Shown: piece after piece, positions 1-7,792 of the stretch
Position numbering within the stretch: the stretch's first letter is position 1
Layout of the letters: every line of letters begins with the position of its first letter
NCBI RefSeq assembly: GCF_034424525.1
Contig: NZ_CP139979.1
Span: 1,550,001 to 1,614,000 of the forward strand
From: Sphingobium yanoikuyae
GTDB taxonomy: Bacteria > Pseudomonadota > Alphaproteobacteria > Sphingomonadales > Sphingomonadaceae
DNA: 64,000 nucleotides
Reading direction: 5' to 3'
Position numbers and translations under genes: made by a program
The notes under the pieces: model-generated
Databases searched by the model: none
What the model was told of the DNA's origin: nothing
The model's input: only the letters and a program-made list of their open reading frames with translations

Positions 1-437
1 AAGGTCGCCTTGAACCCGCCGATCGAGCTGACAACGATGACGGCGCCCTTCGTGGCGGCGAGCGCATCCTTGAAGCGGTTGGAGATGTGGAGGATGGAGT
101 CGAGATTGACCGCCATCACCTTGTTCCAGCCGTCGACCTCGAACTCCTGGCGGCGATAGAGGACGGCGCCCTGCGAATGGATGAGGATGTCCAGCGTATC
201 GAAGGGGGCCGGCGCGGCGGCGATCGCGGCGGGATCGCTGACATCGACCTGGGTATAGCCGATATTGTCGAGGTCCGAGCCTTCCTCGCCGGCATAGTCG
301 GCGGCGCTGGCGCGTGTGCCCCAGACATGGACGCGGGCGCCGCGCTTCAGGAAGGCCTGGGCCATGCCATTGCCGATGCCGCTCGATCCGCCGACCACCA
401 GCACCGTCTTTCCGGTGAAGTCCAGTTCATTGCCCAA
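1..437 (-). CDS. Short-chain dehydrogenase/reductase, 3' part cut by window edge
   Basis: The reading frame on the minus strand gives an SDR N-terminus. It shows a glycine-rich nucleotide motif (VVGGSSGIGNGMA, residues ~11-23), a VNLDS segment in helix 4 and VVSSIGGF around the catalytic serine. The catalytic Tyr-Lys lies beyond the window. No ATG is in frame; a TTG at 437 preceded by AGAAGGA at about 9 nt is the best start. The gene follows the kinase-like gene by 22 bp and is probably cotranscribed with it. Substrate unknown; a hydroxyacyl-CoA or alcohol oxidation would fit the neighbourhood. Confidence 0.8.
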   Translation of the reverse strand, partial: MGNELDFTGKTVLVVGGSSGIGNGMAQAFLKRGARVHVWGTRASAADYAGEEGSDLDNIGYTQVDVSDPAAIAAAPAPFDTLDILIHSQGAVLYRRQEFEVDGWNKVMAVNLDSILHISNRFKDALAATKGAVIVVSSIGGFKAT

Positions 438-459
438 GGGAGAACATCCTTCTTGCATG

Positions 460-1482
460 TCAGCGGATCAGCGCCTGGGCGCGGTCGAAAAGGTGGATGG
501 CGCGGCTGTGGAGCCGGTCGCCGGTGTCGCGTGGGGCCTTGCCGGCACAGGCGCGGGCATGGGTGCCCTCCAGCAGGATGCCGAGCTTGTAGCAGGCGAG
601 GACATGATACCAGTCCACCGCCGACAGATCGCGCGCGGAGCCGGCGCCATAGCGCGCGACCAGTTCGGCGGGCGCCGGGAAACCCTCCCACGGCGTGACC
701 GACACGGTGCTGGCGCCGCTGCCGTCGGGCCAGGTGGCGAGCACCCAGCCCAGGTCCAGCAGCGGATCACCGATCGTTGCCAGTTCCCAGTCGATGATCG
801 CGGCAAGATCGCCGCTGTCGGGGCGGTACATGACATTGGCGAGATGATAGTCGCCATGCATGATGCCGGGGGTAAAATCGGCCGGGCGGTGCCGTTCCAG
901 CCAGGCGGCGATGGCGTCGACCGAGGGCAGCGCCTGCGGCCCGGTCCAGTCGGCAAATTCGCCATAGCCGGCCAGTTGGCTGCGCCAGCGATCGACCTGG
1001 CGGCCGAGGAAATTGTCGGGCCGGCCGAAATCGGCCAGGCCCAGCGCCTGATGATCGAGCGCGCCCAATGCGGCGATGCCGTCGACCAGCGCCAGGCCCA
1101 TGGCATGGCGCATCGCCGGCGACCCGGCATGGGGCATGGGCAGCTGGCCGACCGGATTGAAGCCATCGACCGGCTCCATCAGGTAGAAGGCGACGCCCAG
1201 CACGCTTTCGTCGCCGCAATCGGCGATCAGCGCGGGATGGGGGACATTGGTGCCGGCGATGGCGCGCAGCAGCCGGGCCTCGCGCCGCATCGTTTCATTG
1301 CTGTTGGGGCGGGGATGCGCCGGCGGGCGACGGAAGATATAATCGCGGCCGTCGCGGGTCAGGCGCAGCAGGATATTCTGCGTCCCCCCGGCAAGCGGCG
1401 TCACGTTGTCGATCGGACCGGCGCCAAGCCCCTGATCCGTCATCCACGTCGCCAGCGACTCGATGTCGACCGCTGATTCCAC
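460..1482 (-). CDS. APH-fold phosphotransferase (ACAD10/LvaA-like kinase family)
   Basis: 340 aa, full length for the APH (PF01636) family. Visible motifs are GGTQNILLRL in the N-lobe, the catalytic loop HGDYHLANVMY (~residues 208-218) and the metal-binding IIDWELATIGDPLLDLGW, where DW replaces the kinase DFG. Family members next to acyl-CoA dehydrogenases, such as LvaA and the kinase domain of ACAD10/11, phosphorylate hydroxyacyl-CoAs rather than aminoglycosides. The acyl-CoA dehydrogenases in this cluster make that role more likely than drug resistance. The gene is divergent from tetR and shares its operator-bearing intergenic region. Confidence 0.85.
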   Translation of the reverse strand: MESAVDIESLATWMTDQGLGAGPIDNVTPLAGGTQNILLRLTRDGRDYIFRRPPAHPRPNSNETMRREARLLRAIAGTNVPHPALIADCGDESVLGVAFYLMEPVDGFNPVGQLPMPHAGSPAMRHAMGLALVDGIAALGALDHQALGLADFGRPDNFLGRQVDRWRSQLAGYGEFADWTGPQALPSVDAIAAWLERHRPADFTPGIMHGDYHLANVMYRPDSGDLAAIIDWELATIGDPLLDLGWVLATWPDGSGASTVSVTPWEGFPAPAELVARYGAGSARDLSAVDWYHVLACYKLGILLEGTHARACAGKAPRDTGDRLHSRAIHLFDRAQALIR

Positions 1483-1546
1483 TTAGGCATCCCTCGCTTT
1501 TTTCGACTGTTAGCCGTCGATTAGGTCAATTGGATAATGCACTTGA

Positions 1547-1585
1547 CGAACCAGCATTGCAATGAGAAATTGCACTCATGGTTAG
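1547..1585. promoter_or_regulatory. Paired operator-like elements between the kinase gene and tetR
   Basis: Two copies of the cluster's 15-bp element lie here in inverted orientation. TGCAATGCTGGTTCG reads on the minus strand (1547-1561) and TGCACTCATGGTTAG on the plus strand (1571-1585), with 9 bp between. The right copy runs through the tetR start codon at 1578. TGCAAT at 1558 and ATTGCA at 1569 form an exact inverted repeat. The placement suggests autorepression of tetR and control of the divergent kinase/SDR genes. Confidence 0.6.
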
Positions 1586-2297
1586 ACTTCAACTCGCCAA
1601 GGCCGATGATGCCACCCGCGGTTCTGCTGCCGAGCAGATCAAGCAGGTGGCGTTGCGCCTGTTCGCCGAAAAGGGCGTCGATGGCGTGACCGTGCGCGAG
1701 ATTGCGGCGGCGGCGGGGCAGAAGAATCACGGTGCCGTCAGCTATTATTTCGGGTCGAAGGAGGCGCTGGTCCGGGCGCTGGTAATGGACGGCGCGATGG
1801 CGCTCGAACGGGAGCGCAATGCGGCGCTCGACGGGCTGGAGGCGCAGGGCGGGCCGCGCTCGATCCGCGAAGTGGTGGAGATATTGGTGCGGCCGGTGCT
1901 GGCGCTGCCCGATAGCCATTATGTCCAGTTCATCGTCATCTTTGCCATGACCCATCGCGACATGATGCTGGATGCGATCGATCCGGCCTGGAACAATGCC
2001 TATGGCCGGTGCCTCGATCATCTGCGGGGCATGATGGCGGACCTGCCGGTGGCGTTGCAGAACCAGCGCTTCGTGTTCATGGGCGCTTACCTCAGCGCCG
2101 TGTTGTCGGCACGGCAGCGCGCGCTGGCAGACGAGAGCCGGGCGCATCCGATGTGGGGCAGCGAGGCGAGTGTCGAGCATTTCCTGCAGACGCTGGTGGC
2201 GTTGCTGGAAGCGCCGGCGGACCTGCCGGTGGCGATGCTCAGGCAATTGGGACAACGCGGCGGCGCTATTCCGGATCGACCCGGCCCTGTCGGTTGA
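1578..2297 (+). CDS. TetR/AcrR-family transcriptional regulator
   Basis: 239 aa. The N-terminal TetR HTH is clear: LRLFAEKGVDGVTVREIA followed by AGQKNHGAVSYYFGSKEAL (residues ~25-65). The C-terminal half is a ligand-binding helical domain without a recognised ligand signature. The gene starts inside one copy of a 15-bp element repeated at most promoters of the cluster and lies 51 bp ahead of fbiC with no terminator seen. It is therefore the best candidate for the local repressor, probably of both the F420 genes and the catabolic operons. The inducer could be an acyl-CoA intermediate, but this is inference. Confidence 0.92.
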   Translation: MVRLQLAKADDATRGSAAEQIKQVALRLFAEKGVDGVTVREIAAAAGQKNHGAVSYYFGSKEALVRALVMDGAMALERERNAALDGLEAQGGPRSIREVVEILVRPVLALPDSHYVQFIVIFAMTHRDMMLDAIDPAWNNAYGRCLDHLRGMMADLPVALQNQRFVFMGAYLSAVLSARQRALADESRAHPMWGSEASVEHFLQTLVALLEAPADLPVAMLRQLGQRGGAIPDRPGPVG

Positions 2298-2348
2298 ACC
2301 GGGGCGCAATCACAATCAGAACATAGAAGACGAAACAAGCGGAGCGGG

Positions 2349-4769
2349 ATGATGGCAGTTACGGAAAGGATCGGCGAAGTGGAGCATGCGCGCACGGCAG
2401 AGCTGCTGGCGATGCCGCTGGCCGAACTGATGGCGCAGGCGGCGGCGCTGCGCGACGAAGGCCATGGCTGGGTGCAGAGCTGGTCGCGCAAGATCTTCAT
2501 CCCGCTGACCCAGCTATGTCGCAATCTCTGCCATTATTGCACCTTCTCCCAGCCGCCCCGGCCGGGCGAGAATGCCTATATGACGCGCGAGGAAGTGCTG
2601 GCGGTGGCACGCGCCGGCAAGGCGGCGGGCTGCACCGAAGCGCTGTTCACGCTGGGCGACAAGCCGGAACTGCGCTTCGCCGCCGCGCGCGAGGAACTGG
2701 CGCGGCTGGGCCATGACAGCACCCTGTCCTATCTGGCCGAGATGGCGGCGCTGGTGCGCGACGAGACCGGGCTGCTGCCGCACATCAATGCCGGGGTCAT
2801 GACCCGCGAGGAAATGGCCAGGCTGCGCCGGGTGTCGGTGTCGCAGGGGCTGATGCTGGAGTCGGTGTCCGACCGGCTGTGCCGCAAGGGCGGCGCCCAT
2901 TATCGCTCGCCTGACAAGGAACCGGCGGCACGGCTGGAGACGATAAGGCTGGCGGGGGAACTCGCCATCCCCTTCACCACGGGCATCCTGATCGGCATCG
3001 GCGAGACGCGCGAGGAACGGATCGAGGCGCTGGAGGCGATCCGCGACCTGCAGGACGGTTATGGCCATATCCAGGAAGTGATCGTCCAGAATTTCCGGGC
3101 CAAGGAACGTACGGTGATGGCCAATGCGCCCGAGCCGGACATGGACGATCTGCTGTGGACGATCGCGGTGGCGCGGCTGATCCTGGGGCCGGAGATGAAT
3201 ATCCAGGCGCCGCCCAACCTGTCGGCAGCGGACTTCCCCCGGCTGATGGCCGCGGGGATCAACGACTGGGGCGGGGTGTCGCCGGTGACGCCCGACCATG
3301 TGAACCCGGAAGCCCCCTGGCCGGCGGTCGAGCGGCTGCGCGCCGCGACCGAGGGCGAAGGGCGGATGCTGGTGGCGCGGCTGCCCGTCTATCCCGCCTA
3401 TGCGCAGGATAATGAGCGCTGGCAGGATCAGGCGATGGTTCGCCATGTGCTGGCCCATGCCGATGCGATGGGCTTTGCGCGGGAGGATGACTGGTCGCCG
3501 GGCATTGCGCTGGAGCCGCGGGTGACGCGCCCGTCGGCGCTGCCGGTCGATCCCGCGATCGCGGCGATCGTCGACCGGGCGATGGCCGGCGCCCTGCTGG
3601 AAGAGGCGGAGATCGAGGCGCTATTCACCGCACGCGAGACCGACCTGGAGCATGTCTGCGCCAGTGCGGATGCGCTGCGGATGCAGGAGATGGGCGATAC
3701 GATCAGCTATGTCGTCAACCGCAACATCAACTACACCAATATCTGCGCCTATAAGTGCAGCTTCTGCGCCTTTTCCAAGGGCGACAAGGCGGAGGCGCTG
3801 CGCGGCAAGCCCTATGACCTGGACCTAGAGGAAGTGGTGCGCCGCACCCGCGAGGCGTGGGAGCGGGGCGGCACCGAAGTCTGCCTGCAGGGTGGCATCC
3901 ATCCCCATTATACCGGCGACACCTATCTGAACCTGGCCCGCGCGGTGAAGGCGGCGGTGCCTGAAATGCACATCCACGCCTTTTCCCCGCTGGAAGTGTG
4001 GCAGGGGGCGGCGACGCTGGGCCTGCCGGTCGAGGATTTCCTGCGCCGGCTGAAGGCGGTGGGCCTCGACACGCTGCCCGGCACGGCGGCCGAGATACTG
4101 GATGACGAGGTGCGGGCGATCATCTGCCCGGACAAGCTGGACACGGCGCAATGGCTGGAGGTGATCGAGACCGCGCATCGGGTCGGCTTCGCCACCACCG
4201 CGACGATCATGTTCGGCCATGTCGACACGCCGCGCCACTGGGCCAGGCACCTGATCCACATCCGCGACCTGCAGCGGCGGACCGGCGGCTTCACCGAATT
4301 CGTGCCCTTGCCCTTCGTCCATATGGAGGCGCCGATGGGCGTGCGCGGCCAGTCGCGCCATGGCCCGACCTTCCGCGAGGTGCGGCTGATGCACGCGGTC
4401 GCGCGGCTGGCGCTGCACCCGCATATCCGGTCGATCCAGACCAGCTGGGTCAAGCTGGGGCCGGAAGGGGGGAAGGCCTGCCTGGAAGGCGGCGCCAATG
4501 ACCTGGGCGGCACGCTGATGAACGAGAGCATCTCGCGTGCGGCCGGTACCCAGCACGGCCAGGAAATGCCGCCCGCGGCGATGGAGGCGCTGATCCGGTC
4601 GATCGATCGCACGCCCCGGCAGCGCAGCACCGCCTATGGCGGGGTGAGCGCGGATATCCATGCACGCGGAATGACCGCGGCGGAACTGACACCCATGGTC
4701 CTGACGCCTCCGCGCAAGCGGCGGCGCGAGGCCGATACGAACCAGGAGAGGTTTGAATATGCAGAATGA
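2349..4769 (+). CDS. fbiC: FO synthase, fused CofG/CofH radical SAM enzyme
   Basis: 806 aa with two complete radical SAM halves, the bacterial FbiC architecture. It makes FO, the deazaflavin chromophore of F420, from a tyrosine-derived radical and the ribityl-uracil intermediate of riboflavin synthesis. The CofG-like half has a CxxxCxxC cluster motif in LTQLCRNLCHYCTFSQ (~residue 55). The CofH-like half has it in NYTNICAYKCSFCAFSKG (~residue 460). ATG at 2349 and 2352 are both possible; GGAGCGGG precedes them. It heads the F420 genes and overlaps npdG. F420 genes are uncommon in this bacterial group, so horizontal origin is likely. Confidence 0.96.
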   Translation: MMAVTERIGEVEHARTAELLAMPLAELMAQAAALRDEGHGWVQSWSRKIFIPLTQLCRNLCHYCTFSQPPRPGENAYMTREEVLAVARAGKAAGCTEALFTLGDKPELRFAAAREELARLGHDSTLSYLAEMAALVRDETGLLPHINAGVMTREEMARLRRVSVSQGLMLESVSDRLCRKGGAHYRSPDKEPAARLETIRLAGELAIPFTTGILIGIGETREERIEALEAIRDLQDGYGHIQEVIVQNFRAKERTVMANAPEPDMDDLLWTIAVARLILGPEMNIQAPPNLSAADFPRLMAAGINDWGGVSPVTPDHVNPEAPWPAVERLRAATEGEGRMLVARLPVYPAYAQDNERWQDQAMVRHVLAHADAMGFAREDDWSPGIALEPRVTRPSALPVDPAIAAIVDRAMAGALLEEAEIEALFTARETDLEHVCASADALRMQEMGDTISYVVNRNINYTNICAYKCSFCAFSKGDKAEALRGKPYDLDLEEVVRRTREAWERGGTEVCLQGGIHPHYTGDTYLNLARAVKAAVPEMHIHAFSPLEVWQGAATLGLPVEDFLRRLKAVGLDTLPGTAAEILDDEVRAIICPDKLDTAQWLEVIETAHRVGFATTATIMFGHVDTPRHWARHLIHIRDLQRRTGGFTEFVPLPFVHMEAPMGVRGQSRHGPTFREVRLMHAVARLALHPHIRSIQTSWVKLGPEGGKACLEGGANDLGGTLMNESISRAAGTQHGQEMPPAAMEALIRSIDRTPRQRSTAYGGVSADIHARGMTAAELTPMVLTPPRKRRREADTNQERFEYAE

Positions 4770-5424
4770 GGCTTTGGCGACGATCGCCGTGCTTGGCGGG
4801 ACCGGCAAGGAAGGCGGCGGTCTGGCGCTGCGCTGGGCGCACAAGGGGCACAAGGTCATCATCGGCAGCCGCACGGCCGAGCGGGCGCAGGAAGCGGCCG
4901 ATGCGATGAACGCGACGCTGGGCGGCGGTTCGGTCGTCGGCGCGGCCAATCCCGATGCCGCAGCGCAGGCCGACATCATCGTGCTGGCCGTGCCCTATGC
5001 TGCGCAGCAATCGACGGTGAAGGATGTCGCCGACGCGCTGGCGGGCAAGATATTGATCGACGTGACCGTGCCGCTGGTGCCGCCCAAGGTCAGCCGGGTG
5101 CAGTTGCCCGACGGCGGATCGGCGGTCGAGGCGGTGCAGAAGATGCTGGGCGAGGGCGTCCGCGTCGTGTCCGCCTTCCAGAATATCAGCGCGCATCACC
5201 TGACCAAGCTGGACGAGGAGATCGAGTGCGACGTGCTGGTCTGCGCCGACGACAGCGAGGCGGCGGACCAGGTGGTCGCACTGGCGCAGGAAATCGGCCT
5301 GCGCGCCTGGAATGCCGGGCCCTTGTGCAATTCGGTTGTTGCAGAAGGGCTTACGTCGGTCTTGATTGCGCTCAACAGGCGGTACAAGGTGCCCGGATCG
5401 GGTATTCGCATCACCGGAGTGTAA
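4759..5424 (+). CDS. npdG: F420:NADPH oxidoreductase
   Basis: 221 aa. The N-terminal Rossmann motif AVLGGTGKEGGGLALRWA, followed by IIGSRTAERA (an NADP-type SR pair), is diagnostic of the NpdG/Fno family, which moves hydride between NADPH and F420. In aerobic bacteria it normally supplies F420H2. I start at ATG 4759, 10 nt after AGGAG; an in-frame TTG at 4753 is too close to that ribosome site. It overlaps the end of fbiC by 11 nt, which suggests translational coupling. It is the only F420-using enzyme recognised in the window. Confidence 0.92.
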   Translation: MQNEALATIAVLGGTGKEGGGLALRWAHKGHKVIIGSRTAERAQEAADAMNATLGGGSVVGAANPDAAAQADIIVLAVPYAAQQSTVKDVADALAGKILIDVTVPLVPPKVSRVQLPDGGSAVEAVQKMLGEGVRVVSAFQNISAHHLTKLDEEIECDVLVCADDSEAADQVVALAQEIGLRAWNAGPLCNSVVAEGLTSVLIALNRRYKVPGSGIRITGV

Positions 5425-5433
5425 GCTGCATCC

Positions 5434-6207
5434 ATGATAGTCGTACCGGCCGCCGTCACATTATCGGCCCTGAACGGGGTTCCCATGGTTGCGCCGGGCG
5501 ACGATCTGTCGGCCATGCTGCTGTCGGCCTGCCATGCCAATGGCCTGTCGCTGCAGGATGGCGACATCGTCGTGCTGGCGCAGAAGATCATATCCAAGGC
5601 GGAGGGACGCGCGGTGCCGCTGGCCAGCGTATCGCCCTCGGCCGAGGCGATCGATCTGGCAGCGCAATGCCACAAGGATCCCCGGTTGGTCGAACTGATC
5701 CTGTCGGAGAGCGAGAAGTTGATGCGGGTCCGGCCGGGTGTGCTGATCGTGCGCCATCGGCTGGGTCTGGTGCTGGCCAATGCCGGGATCGACCAGTCCA
5801 ACATCGCGCAGGATGGGGATGGCGTCGCGCTGCTGCTGCCGCTCGATCCCGATGGCAGCGCTGCGGCCCTGCGGCGGGCGGTGCATGATGCCTTGGGCAT
5901 CGACATTGCGGTGGTCATCATCGACAGTCTGGGCCGGGCCTGGCGCAAGGGCACCTGTGGCGTGGCGATCGGCGTCGCCGGCATGAGCGGCCTGCTCGAC
6001 CTGCGTGGTGAGCCGGACCTGCATGGCCGGCCGTTGCAGACCAGCGAACTGGGCCTGGCCGACGAGGTGGCGGCCGCCGCCTCGCTGATCATGGGGCAGG
6101 CCGGGGAAGGCCGGCCGATCGTCGTGGCGCGCGGCATTGCGCGGGGCCGCAATGAGGGCAGTGCGGCCGAACTGATCCGGGAGCCGGCGATGGACCTGTT
6201 TCCATGA
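5434..6207 (+). CDS. cofE: Coenzyme F420-0:L-glutamate ligase (CofE type)
   Basis: 257 aa, matching stand-alone archaeal-type CofE rather than the about 450-aa actinobacterial FbiB. Family features are the N-terminal GVPMVAPGDDLSAML, IIDSLGRAWRKGTCGVAIG in the middle, and LADEVAAAASLIMGQ with GRPIVVARG near the end. It adds glutamates to F420-0 (or its dehydro form) using GTP. The C-terminal nitroreductase domain that reduces dehydro-F420 in FbiB is absent. It starts 9 bp after npdG and overlaps cofD by 4 nt (ATGA). Confidence 0.93.
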   Translation: MIVVPAAVTLSALNGVPMVAPGDDLSAMLLSACHANGLSLQDGDIVVLAQKIISKAEGRAVPLASVSPSAEAIDLAAQCHKDPRLVELILSESEKLMRVRPGVLIVRHRLGLVLANAGIDQSNIAQDGDGVALLLPLDPDGSAAALRRAVHDALGIDIAVVIIDSLGRAWRKGTCGVAIGVAGMSGLLDLRGEPDLHGRPLQTSELGLADEVAAAASLIMGQAGEGRPIVVARGIARGRNEGSAAELIREPAMDLFP

Positions 6208-7145
6208 GCGTGTTGGCCCTTGCCGGGGGCGTCGGCGGCGCCAAGCTGGCCAATGGCCTGGCCGGCGTCGTGCCGCCGGGCGCACTGACCATTGCCGTCA
6301 ACACCGGCGACGATTTCGTCCATATGGGCCTGCATATCTCGCCCGACATCGACAGCGTCACCTATGCGCTCGCCGGCATGAATGATAGCGTGCGGGGCTG
6401 GGGCGTGGCCGATGAAAGCTGGGCCTTCATGGACGCGACACGGCGGCTGGGCGGCGAAAGCTGGTTCAACCTGGGCGATCGCGACCTGGCGACCCATGTG
6501 CTGCGCACGGCGTTGCTGCGCGAGGGCACGCTGTCTTCGGCCACGGCGGACATCGCCGCGCGGCTGGGCATCGGGCCGGCGATCGTGCCGATGAGCGACG
6601 ATCCGGTCCGGTCGATGATCGACACCGACCAGGGCGAAATGGCCTTCCAGGATTATTTCGTGCGCCATCAATGCGGGCCGCGCTTTAAATCGATCCGGTT
6701 CGACGGGGCCGCAGCAGCGCGGCCGAGCGCCGGTCTGATGGCGGCACTGGATGATCCTGCGCTGGAGGCGATCATCCTTTGCCCGTCCAATCCGATCCTG
6801 TCGATCGACCCGATCCTGGCGGTGCCGGGTGTGCGGGACAGGCTGGTGGCGCGGCGCGTGCCGTGCGTGGCGCTGTCGCCCTTCATCGCGGGACAGGCGG
6901 TCAAGGGGCCGGCAGCCAAGATCATGACTGAACTGGGTTTGCCGACGACGCCGGCGACGATCGCCCGCCATTATGACGGGCTGATCGACGGGCTGATGGT
7001 GGACAGTGCCGATGCGGCGGGCTTGGCCGATGATGGTCTGGCGGTGCGCAGTGCCGACATATTGATGCGCAATGTCGATCAGCAGCGGGCGCTGGCCGCT
7101 CAAATGATCGATTTTGCGGCGGCGTTGCGGCGCGCGGTGCCATGA
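6204..7145 (+). CDS. cofD: 2-phospho-L-lactate transferase (CofD/FbiA)
   Basis: 313 aa, normal length. The N-terminal signature LALAGGVGGAKLANGLA and the following VNTGDDFVHMGLHISPD loop are characteristic. The enzyme transfers the phospho-lactyl, phosphoenolpyruvyl or phosphoglyceryl group from its GDP-activated donor to FO. It is coupled to both neighbours by 4-nt ATGA overlaps (cofE at 6204, cofC at 7142), so the three proteins are likely made in fixed proportion. Confidence 0.95.
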   Translation: MSVLALAGGVGGAKLANGLAGVVPPGALTIAVNTGDDFVHMGLHISPDIDSVTYALAGMNDSVRGWGVADESWAFMDATRRLGGESWFNLGDRDLATHVLRTALLREGTLSSATADIAARLGIGPAIVPMSDDPVRSMIDTDQGEMAFQDYFVRHQCGPRFKSIRFDGAAAARPSAGLMAALDDPALEAIILCPSNPILSIDPILAVPGVRDRLVARRVPCVALSPFIAGQAVKGPAAKIMTELGLPTTPATIARHYDGLIDGLMVDSADAAGLADDGLAVRSADILMRNVDQQRALAAQMIDFAAALRRAVP

Positions 7146-7720
7146 CCCTGTCGATCCTGATCCCGGCCAAGAGCTTCGCGCAGGGCAAGAGCCGGCTAGC
7201 CGAGGTTCTGGGGCCACGGGATCGGGCGGCGCTGTGCCGGCAATTATTGGGGCATGTGCTGACAGTGGCGCGCGATGCGATCCCGGATGCGGCCGTGCAT
7301 GTCGTCAGCGCCTGCCCGGAGGTGCGCGGTTTCGCGACCGAGCGGGGCGCGACAGTCCTGGCCGAACGGGAACCCGGCCATGTGCCGGCGCTGATGGTGG
7401 CGATGCAGGCGTTGCCGGTCGATCGCCCGGTGCTGATCCTGAGCGCGGACCTGCCGATGCTGGCGGCCGCGGACCTGCGCGCGATGGTGCAGGAACCCGC
7501 CGATGTGGTGATCGCCACCGATCGTGAGGGGCAGGGGACGAACGCGCTGCTGCTGAAGTGGCCCGGCCTCATTCCGCTGCGCTTCGGGCCGAAGAGTTGT
7601 GCTGCCCATGTCGGCGAAGCGGAACGAGCCGGACATCGCGTATCGGTCATCCGGCGACCCGGTCTCGCCGACGATGTCGACCTGCCCGAGCACCTTCAAA
7701 TATTTTCCGTTGGTGCATAA
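7142..7720 (+). CDS. cofC: 2-phospho-L-lactate guanylyltransferase (CofC/FbiD)
   Basis: 192 aa. LIPAKSFAQGKSRLAEVLGP at the N-terminus and LILSADLPMLAAADLRAM match the CofC nucleotidyltransferase fold. It activates the three-carbon acid with GTP for CofD. Bacterial members may use phosphoenolpyruvate, and at least one proteobacterial member uses 3-phosphoglycerate; which is used here cannot be read with confidence. It is the last gene of the tetR-F420 array. One copy of the regulon element (7703-7717) overlaps its 3' end. Confidence 0.92.
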   Translation: MTLSILIPAKSFAQGKSRLAEVLGPRDRAALCRQLLGHVLTVARDAIPDAAVHVVSACPEVRGFATERGATVLAEREPGHVPALMVAMQALPVDRPVLILSADLPMLAAADLRAMVQEPADVVIATDREGQGTNALLLKWPGLIPLRFGPKSCAAHVGEAERAGHRVSVIRRPGLADDVDLPEHLQIFSVGA

Positions 7721-7777
7721 TTGCCTTGGTCCTGTCGAAAGGGCGGGGTAAGGCAATAAAATTGCATCTAGGTATAT
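7703..7777. promoter_or_regulatory. Operator-like elements upstream of the first thiolase
   Basis: Two copies of the 15-bp cluster element flank the short cofC-thiolase gap. TGCACCAACGGAAAA reads on the minus strand (7703-7717) and TGCATCTAGGTATAT on the plus strand (7763-7777). The second sits just before the GGAGGAG ribosome site of the thiolase, as expected for repression near the transcript start. No confident -35/-10 pair was identified. Confidence 0.5.
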
Positions 7778-7792
7778 AATTGGAGGAGTCGG

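Noticed and set aside
460..1482. Kinase-like gene as an aminoglycoside-resistance determinant
   Set aside because: The fold is shared, but the acyl-CoA catabolic context and the lack of any resistance neighbours favour a metabolic kinase.
5196..7217. Very long open frame on the minus strand (673 codons) opposite npdG-cofE-cofD
   Set aside because: Shadow of high-GC codon bias; the plus-strand genes have full family motifs and coupled starts, and the minus product is Arg/His/Pro-rich with no domain.
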